Positions 12,212 through 16,863 of a stretch of DNA of 16,863 nucleotides are shown piece after piece. The stretch spans positions 1 through 16,863 of the forward strand of contig CAZUUQ010000063.1 in NCBI GenBank assembly GCA_964622625.1, given 5' to 3'. Below the pieces are notes generated by a model. It ran no database searches and had not been told where the DNA came from. It saw only the letters and a program-made list of their open reading frames with translations. The translations under genes were made by a program, and so were the position numbers. Each line of letters begins with the position of its first letter. Position 1 is the stretch's first letter. The stretch is from CAZCWM01 sp964622625 (GTDB taxonomy: Bacteria; Planctomycetota; Phycisphaerae; Phycisphaerales; Phycisphaeraceae).

Positions 12212-14095
12212 ATGATGCTGCTTCACGCGACACTCGGTCACGCCATGCCGACGCTCGCGCTGGTCGGCGAACAGGCCCGCTTCTCCGTCGATCTGCTGGT
12301 CGTGCTCGCCGCCGCGGCCGCACTGGCCATGCTCGGTCAGCGGCTGCGCCTGGCCATCATCCCCGCCTACCTCATCACCGGCGTGTTCATCGGCCCGCAT
12401 GCCCTCGGCTGGGTGCAGTCGCCGGAAAGCCTCGACGCCATCGGCCAGCTCGCCATCATCCTCCTCCTGTTCGGCATCGGCCTGGAGCTGAACCTCGCCA
12501 TCATCAAGCACGACCTGCTGCGCATGGTCGTCGCCGGCCTGCTGTCGTGTGCGGTATGCATACTCGCGGGCTGGCCGGTGGCGATGCTCTTCGGCCTGTC
12601 GTCCCCGGCGGCACTGGCCGTCGCCATCGCCATGGGAACCTCATCCACGGCCGTGGTCCTGCGCACCCTCGACCAGCGACGCGAGCTGACCCAGACCCGC
12701 GGCCGGCTGGCCATCGCCATGACCACGCTCCAGGATCTGATGGTCCTCGCGCTCCTGCCGCTGTTCCCCGCCCTGCGCGCCTGGCAGGCCTATCAGCAGA
12801 CCGACCAGACCGCCGCCGCGCAGGCGGCCGGCGTGCCGGCGGTCGCGGAACACGCCGCCGACCACATGTCACCGACGCTCGCCCAGGCCGCCGGCTGGGA
12901 AGGCCTGCCCGTCTGGATCCAGATCGCCATCAGCGCCGCCATCCTCGCCGGCCTGTTCGTCGTCGGCCGGCTGCTGCTGCCGCGGCTCATGGCCGAATCC
13001 GCCCGTCACCACTCCACCGAGTCGATGATGATCCTCTCCATCGCCGTGGCCATCGGCTCGGCCATGGTCACCGAGTGGCTCGGCTTCGGGGCCGCCCTCG
13101 GAGCCTTCATCGCCGGATTCATCCTCGCCACCACCACCTTCCGCTACCAGCTTCGCGGACAGGTCATCCCTCTTCGCAACCTCTTCCTGGCCGTCTTCCT
13201 CACCACGCTGGGCATGCAGATGGACCCCGCCAGCCTGCTGCGCTGGTGGTGGGTCATCCTGCTCGGCGTGGCCGCGCTCACGCTGGTCAAAGCTGTCGCC
13301 AACGGCCTGACCTGCTGGGCGGTGGGCGCGACCGGCTCGGTGGCGGTGGCCGTCGCACTGGCCCTCGCGCAGGGCGGCGAGTTCAGCCTCGTGATCCTGA
13401 CCATCGGCCGCGAAGCCGGCCTGCTCAGCGACGACGCGGCCGGTATCGCCATCGCCGTCGTCGTCGTGTCGCTGATCATCACGCCCGGGCTGATCCGCAC
13501 CGGCTACTACTTCGCCCAGCACCCGCTATGGAGCCGGCCCGCCCCCTGGCTGCGATCCACGCCCCTGCGCGACGCCATTCCCGCCGACCAGCCCACACCC
13601 CGACCCCATGTCATCATCGCCGGCTTCGGCCCCGTCGGCCGGGCCATCGCCGACCGCCTCGAAGGCACCGGCATCGAAATGGTCATGGTCGAACTCAACC
13701 CCGTGACCGTACAGAAGCAGACCCGCCTGGGCCGCAGCATCATCTTCGGCGATGTGTCCAACCCGGAGATCCTCGAAGCCGCCAACGTGCGCCAGGCCTC
13801 CGCCCTGGTGGTGACCATCCCCGATCCCGACGCGGCCGTACGCACCTGCGCCGTGGCCCGCAGTATGCAGCCGGATTTGTTTATTGCTGTGCGCACCAAC
13901 ATCGTCAGCCAGGCCATGCTCGCCCGCGCCGCCGGAGCCGACCACGTCACCGTCGAGGAACTCGCCACCGCCGAATCCATGCAGCAGGCCGTCATAAGCC
14001 GCATCCTCGCCCAGGGCGGCGACGTGGCGGGCGAAACCCTTGCATCACCCTCACAAAATCCGCCGGCTTCTGACGAGGCGAAGCTCTCCACTTGA
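12212..14095 (+). CDS. Kef-type cation/proton antiporter (CPA2) with TrkA-N/RCK domain
   Basis: A 627-residue inner-membrane antiporter of the CPA2 family (KefB/KefC, YbaL-like), expected to exchange K+ or Na+ for H+. Residues 1 to about 430 form the Na+/H+ exchanger domain with about 12 helices; the LQD motif of the ion-binding core is at 173-175. Residues 465 to about 600 form the TrkA-N nucleotide-binding domain, with the dinucleotide motif GFGPVG (471-476) and the acidic residue at the end of the second strand (VMVELN, E494). A loop of about 40 residues rich in Ala and Gln (190-232) is inserted between helices. A second ATG lies directly after the first, and both fit a nearly leaderless mRNA. 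In KefC the channel is gated by glutathione adducts; whether that applies here cannot be told. No partner subunit (KefF/KefG) is adjacent. Confidence 0.9.
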   Translation: MMLLHATLGHAMPTLALVGEQARFSVDLLVVLAAAAALAMLGQRLRLAIIPAYLITGVFIGPHALGWVQSPESLDAIGQLAIILLLFGIGLELNLAIIKHDLLRMVVAGLLSCAVCILAGWPVAMLFGLSSPAALAVAIAMGTSSTAVVLRTLDQRRELTQTRGRLAIAMTTLQDLMVLALLPLFPALRAWQAYQQTDQTAAAQAAGVPAVAEHAADHMSPTLAQAAGWEGLPVWIQIAISAAILAGLFVVGRLLLPRLMAESARHHSTESMMILSIAVAIGSAMVTEWLGFGAALGAFIAGFILATTTFRYQLRGQVIPLRNLFLAVFLTTLGMQMDPASLLRWWWVILLGVAALTLVKAVANGLTCWAVGATGSVAVAVALALAQGGEFSLVILTIGREAGLLSDDAAGIAIAVVVVSLIITPGLIRTGYYFAQHPLWSRPAPWLRSTPLRDAIPADQPTPRPHVIIAGFGPVGRAIADRLEGTGIEMVMVELNPVTVQKQTRLGRSIIFGDVSNPEILEAANVRQASALVVTIPDPDAAVRTCAVARSMQPDLFIAVRTNIVSQAMLARAAGADHVTVEELATAESMQQAVISRILAQGGDVAGETLASPSQNPPASDEAKLST

Positions 14096-14237
14096 CGAGC
14101 GCATCACCACCTTCGCCCGCAGCGGGCTGAAGACCGTCGCCTGCCGCGTGCCCGCACGATGCATCATGCGATGCGATTTGACCGCGAGGATCGCTTGCCT
14201 GCGCGGCTGCGGGACGGGGCTTTGATGGACCCTTGAC

Positions 14238-15584
14238 TCACTCGCGGACGCGGGCGGAGCGGGCGTGGGCGTCGAGGCCCTCAGCCTCGGCCAGCAGGGC
14301 GATGTCGGCCATCGTCTGCTTCGACATGCCATCCGGATACGCGACCACGCCGCTGCGCTTGAGGAATGTGAACACGCTCACGCCGCTGGCGAAACGCGCG
14401 GTCGATCCCGTTGGCAGGCAGTGGCTCGGCCCGGCGTAGTAATCGCCCGCGGCCACGGGCACGCCGTCGCCCAGGAAAAACTCCCCGCCGTGCCGCACCC
14501 GCTCCATCCACGCGGCCGGGTCCGCCACCGCCAGGTTCACGTGTTCGCATGCGATCGCATTAGCCGCCGCGGCCGCCTCATCCTCGTCGCGCGCCAGGAC
14601 CGCGGCCGACTCATGCGCCAGCGCCCGCGCGATCGCCTCGCGCCGCCGGCACCGCGGAAGCTGCTCGGCGATCTCCGCCTTCACCGCCTCCAACACCGGG
14701 CGCAACCAACCGACCACAAAGCACTTGCCCGGGTCGTGCTCCGCCTGGGCCAGCAGGTCGGCCGCGACGCGCCGCGGGTCGGCTGTGCCGTCGACGATGG
14801 TCAGAATCTCACTTGGGCCGTAGAACCCGCCGTCGGTCCCCACCACGCCCGCGAGCTGCTGCTTGGCCAGTTGCACATACACGTTTCCCGGACCCGCCAG
14901 CATGGCCGCCGGCTCGACGCTGGCCGTCCCGTACGCCAGCGCCGCCACGCCCTGCGCCCCGCCGATGCGGTACAGCCGCTCGATGCCCAGCATTGCGCAG
15001 GCGGCCATCACCAGCGGCGAGATGTCGGCGCCCGCCAGATTCACGCCGGCGCCATCGCCTTCGCGCCGCGTCGGGGGCGGGTTGATGACGGCGATGTCGG
15101 CCGGCTTCACGCCTGCCACAATGGCGGGAACCGCCAGCATGATGAGCGTCGAGAACAGCACAGCCGTCCCGCCGGGGACCGTCAGACCGACGCTGTCCAC
15201 CGGCGAATAACGCAGACTCAGCGTGGAATCGCCCACTTTCAGCGGCTTTCGGGCCTCGGGCAGCAGATATTGCTGATACGTGCGCACGTTTTCCATCGCG
15301 CGCTGCATGGCTGTGCGCAGCGGTTTTTCGAGCGCGTCGAGCGCGGCTGTCAGGGCCTTGCGCTCCACGCGGATGCGGTCGGCGGTGAAGTGCGGATCGG
15401 TCCAGCGGCGCATGCAGGCAACCACCGCCTCGTCGCCGCGCTCGCGCACGGCTGCGAGAACCTCGGCCACCACGGCCGATGCGTCGCCTGCCGCGCTGAC
15501 GGTGCGGCGCAGCCGGGCAAGACAGGCGTCGAAGCCGTCGCGGCCGGCGGGCGTGCTCAGGTCGTACAGGGGCGGCTGGGTCAT
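14238..15584 (-). CDS. hisD: Histidinol dehydrogenase
   Basis: Catalyses the last two steps of histidine synthesis, oxidising L-histidinol to L-histidine with two NAD+. The 448-residue product has all catalytic and zinc-binding residues: Q280 and H283 (AQAEHDP), the general base pair E347-H348 (CEHVNLAV), D381 (GDYYAGPSH) and H440 (LDAHARS). Their spacing (98 residues from H283 to D381, 59 from D381 to H440) equals that of the E. coli enzyme (H262, D360, H419), so a true HisD is much more likely than a paralogous dehydrogenase. A small insertion (about residues 170-187, rich in Gly, Arg and Asp) precedes a conserved helix. I use the ATG at 15582-15584; a GTG five codons upstream (15599) is an alternative. 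No other his gene is adjacent. Confidence 0.95.
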   Translation of the reverse strand: MTQPPLYDLSTPAGRDGFDACLARLRRTVSAAGDASAVVAEVLAAVRERGDEAVVACMRRWTDPHFTADRIRVERKALTAALDALEKPLRTAMQRAMENVRTYQQYLLPEARKPLKVGDSTLSLRYSPVDSVGLTVPGGTAVLFSTLIMLAVPAIVAGVKPADIAVINPPPTRREGDGAGVNLAGADISPLVMAACAMLGIERLYRIGGAQGVAALAYGTASVEPAAMLAGPGNVYVQLAKQQLAGVVGTDGGFYGPSEILTIVDGTADPRRVAADLLAQAEHDPGKCFVVGWLRPVLEAVKAEIAEQLPRCRRREAIARALAHESAAVLARDEDEAAAAANAIACEHVNLAVADPAAWMERVRHGGEFFLGDGVPVAAGDYYAGPSHCLPTGSTARFASGVSVFTFLKRSGVVAYPDGMSKQTMADIALLAEAEGLDAHARSARVRE

Positions 15585-15673
15585 GTCAGGGGGTTCCACG
15601 TTTCGCCGGCGTTTTCATGCGCACATTCGCGTCGATTTCCGCCGCGCCGCCGTGCGCACGGTTTCGATGGCGC

Positions 15674-15689
15674 GCGGGACGCCCGTCCC
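15674..15689 (-). repeat. Second copy of palindromic repeat core
   Basis: In reverse orientation this equals the 16-base core GGGACGGGCGTCCCGC found at 12101-12116. It sits in the 116-base spacer between the hisD start and the dprA stop, in a non-coding location as at 12.1 kb. Confidence 0.6.
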
Positions 15690-15700
15690 GCCCAATTGGG

Positions 15701-16863
15701 TCACTCGGGCGCGCTGGCGCGCACGATCGGAGCATAGCCGCCGCCGCGGCGGCGCACCAGCCCGCGAATCTCCAGCAGCGTCAGGTCCGCGCGCAGGGCC
15801 GGCACCGCCAGCCCCGTCGCCGCCGCCAGCATGTCAATGTCGCGCGGGTCGGGCAGCTCCGCCAGTCGCGCGACGATCAGCCGCTGACTGTCGGTCAGAT
15901 TGCGCGTGAACACAGTATCATCGCCATCAGACGGCGCAGTGCTGACACTACTATTCTCATTGATACTGTCGATGGTAGTATTCGCGGCCGCGAGAAGCTG
16001 GCCGGTGTCGCCGAGGCTGTTGAGAATGTCATCGAGTCCGGTCACGAGGGCGGCCCATCCTTCGCGGAGCATGCGGTGGCAGCCGGCGGAGGCGGGGCTG
16101 TCGACGCGGCCGGGCAGGGCGAGGACCTCGCGGTGGTGCTCCTCGGCCGCGAGTCGGGCGGTGATCAGCGCGCCGGAGCGCAGCGACGCCTCGATGACCA
16201 GCACGCCCAGCGACAGGCCGGAGATGATGCGGTTGCGGCTGGGAAAGTTCTCCCGCCGCGGCGGGGCGGTCATGGGCAGCTCGCTGACGACGGCGCCGCG
16301 GTCGTCGGCGACGATGCGGTCGAACAGTTCGATGTGTTCGGGCGGATAGGGATCGGCCAGGCCGCTGCCGAGGACGGCGATGGTGCGTCCGCCGCTGCGC
16401 ATCGCGCCGCGGTGGGCGGCCGCGTCGATGCCGTAGGCTCCGCCGCTGACGATGGTCAGTCCCGCGCGGGCGGCGAGTCCGGCGAGTCGGTCGGCCTGTT
16501 CGCGGCCGTAGTGCGTACACCGCCGCGCCCCGACGACCGCCAGGGCGATGGCGTCCTCGGGCGCCAGCCGGCCGCGGACGTACAGCAGCGGCGGGGGGTC
16601 GTCGATGTGCCGCAGCAGTTTCGGATAGCCGGGGTCGTCGATGGCGATGACGGCAGCGCCGCAGCGTTCGACGGCTTCGCGTTCCGCGGCGAGGGCGGCC
16701 CCGTCAGCCAGGTCGTCGATGGCGCGGCGGATGCGCTGGGCGCGCCGGGGTCCGATGCCGGGAATGGCGGCGAGCTGGTCGGCGGAAGCTTCGAGCACCG
16801 CCTGCGGGCCGCCGAGCTGCCGCGTGGCGCGGGCGATGAGCGTCGGCCCGAGTCCGGGCGTCA
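15701..16863 (-). CDS. dprA: DNA-processing protein DprA (5' end beyond window)
   Basis: DprA loads RecA onto incoming single-stranded DNA during natural transformation. The frame is open to the right edge (at least 386 residues here), and the residues just inside it (LTPGLGPTLIARAT, upstream of the apparent GTG start at 16798) belong to the family's N-terminal helix-hairpin-helix-like region, so the true start lies outside. The Rossmann-like core shows VVGARRCTHYG, IVSGGAYGIDAAAHRGA, TIAVLGSGLADPYPPEH, ENFPSRNRIISGLS, EASLRSGALITARLA and ALPGRVDSPASAGCHRM. After a flexible linker rich in Asn, Ser, Thr and Asp comes a winged-helix DML1-like domain (LTDSQRLIVARLAEL... LEIRGLVRRRGGGYA). The linker is encoded by an AT-richer patch (about 15900-15985). 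It lies 116 bases upstream of hisD, in the same orientation. Confidence 0.94.
   Translation of the reverse strand, partial: TPGLGPTLIARATRQLGGPQAVLEASADQLAAIPGIGPRRAQRIRRAIDDLADGAALAAEREAVERCGAAVIAIDDPGYPKLLRHIDDPPPLLYVRGRLAPEDAIALAVVGARRCTHYGREQADRLAGLAARAGLTIVSGGAYGIDAAAHRGAMRSGGRTIAVLGSGLADPYPPEHIELFDRIVADDRGAVVSELPMTAPPRRENFPSRNRIISGLSLGVLVIEASLRSGALITARLAAEEHHREVLALPGRVDSPASAGCHRMLREGWAALVTGLDDILNSLGDTGQLLAAANTTIDSINENSSVSTAPSDGDDTVFTRNLTDSQRLIVARLAELPDPRDIDMLAAATGLAVPALRADLTLLEIRGLVRRRGGGYAPIVRASAPE

Noticed and set aside
10747..12213. Minus-strand open frame (488 residues), partly made of N
   Set aside because: Antisense to the copper ATPase and running through an assembly gap; it has no recognisable domain.
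12547..14073. Plus-strand frame (508 residues) in another phase of the antiporter
   Set aside because: Arg/His/Pro-rich shadow of the antiporter gene.
1..16863. CRISPR array, prophage, insertion sequence or tRNA
   Set aside because: I saw no regularly spaced repeats, no transposase or integrase gene, and no tRNA or rRNA.

Overview
The window is about 16.9 kb of GC-rich bacterial chromosome with two 100-base runs of N, so it is a scaffold from a draft or metagenome assembly. Gene content, the VPLPA/PEP-CTERM-like C-terminal sorting tails, the SET-domain protein and the general sequence style point to a Planctomycetota-type organism, perhaps Phycisphaerae. That placement is inference; no rRNA or other marker is present. 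I found no transposase, integrase, CRISPR array, tRNA or rRNA.

Layout. 1-2.9 kb, minus strand: a NagD-like HAD phosphatase (2099-2899), a GT-B (GT4-like) glycosyltransferase (860-1993) and pantothenate synthetase panC (3-860), the last two overlapping by one base. 2.9-5.5 kb, plus strand: a non-coding stretch with a G-quadruplex-type motif, a strong sigma70-like promoter, a long hairpin-rich leader, then two paralogous secreted proteins (3575-4279 and 4677-5390). Each is followed by a near-perfect intrinsic terminator, so they look like two separate transcription units. 5.6-7.3 kb, minus: an IlvD/Edd-family dehydratase whose motifs resemble the sugar-acid dehydratases. 7.6-8.3 kb, plus: a SET-domain protein. 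8.3-9.8 kb, minus: an alpha/beta hydrolase with a MazG-like pyrophosphohydrolase upstream. 9.85-12 kb, plus: a copper-type P1B ATPase whose 5' end is lost in an assembly gap. 12.2-14.1 kb, plus: a Kef-type monovalent cation/proton antiporter with an NAD-binding TrkA-N/RCK domain. 14.2-16.9 kb, minus: histidinol dehydrogenase hisD and dprA, which runs off the right edge.

Most genes are housekeeping or metabolic functions (pantothenate and histidine synthesis, DNA uptake, ion homeostasis) in short, mostly independent units. The most interesting part is the tandem pair of secreted paralogs at 3.5-5.4 kb. Each has a signal peptide, a conserved Cys in a [F/V]CVE context, a conserved Gln in an AFQxAVWEIVYDG context, and a C-terminal membrane/basic sorting tail. 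The Cys...Gln arrangement resembles the internal thioester (TED/TQXA) domains of Gram-positive surface adhesins, here attached to a Gram-negative PEP-CTERM-like anchor. The first paralog also has an unusually long, structured 5' leader of no class I recognise.
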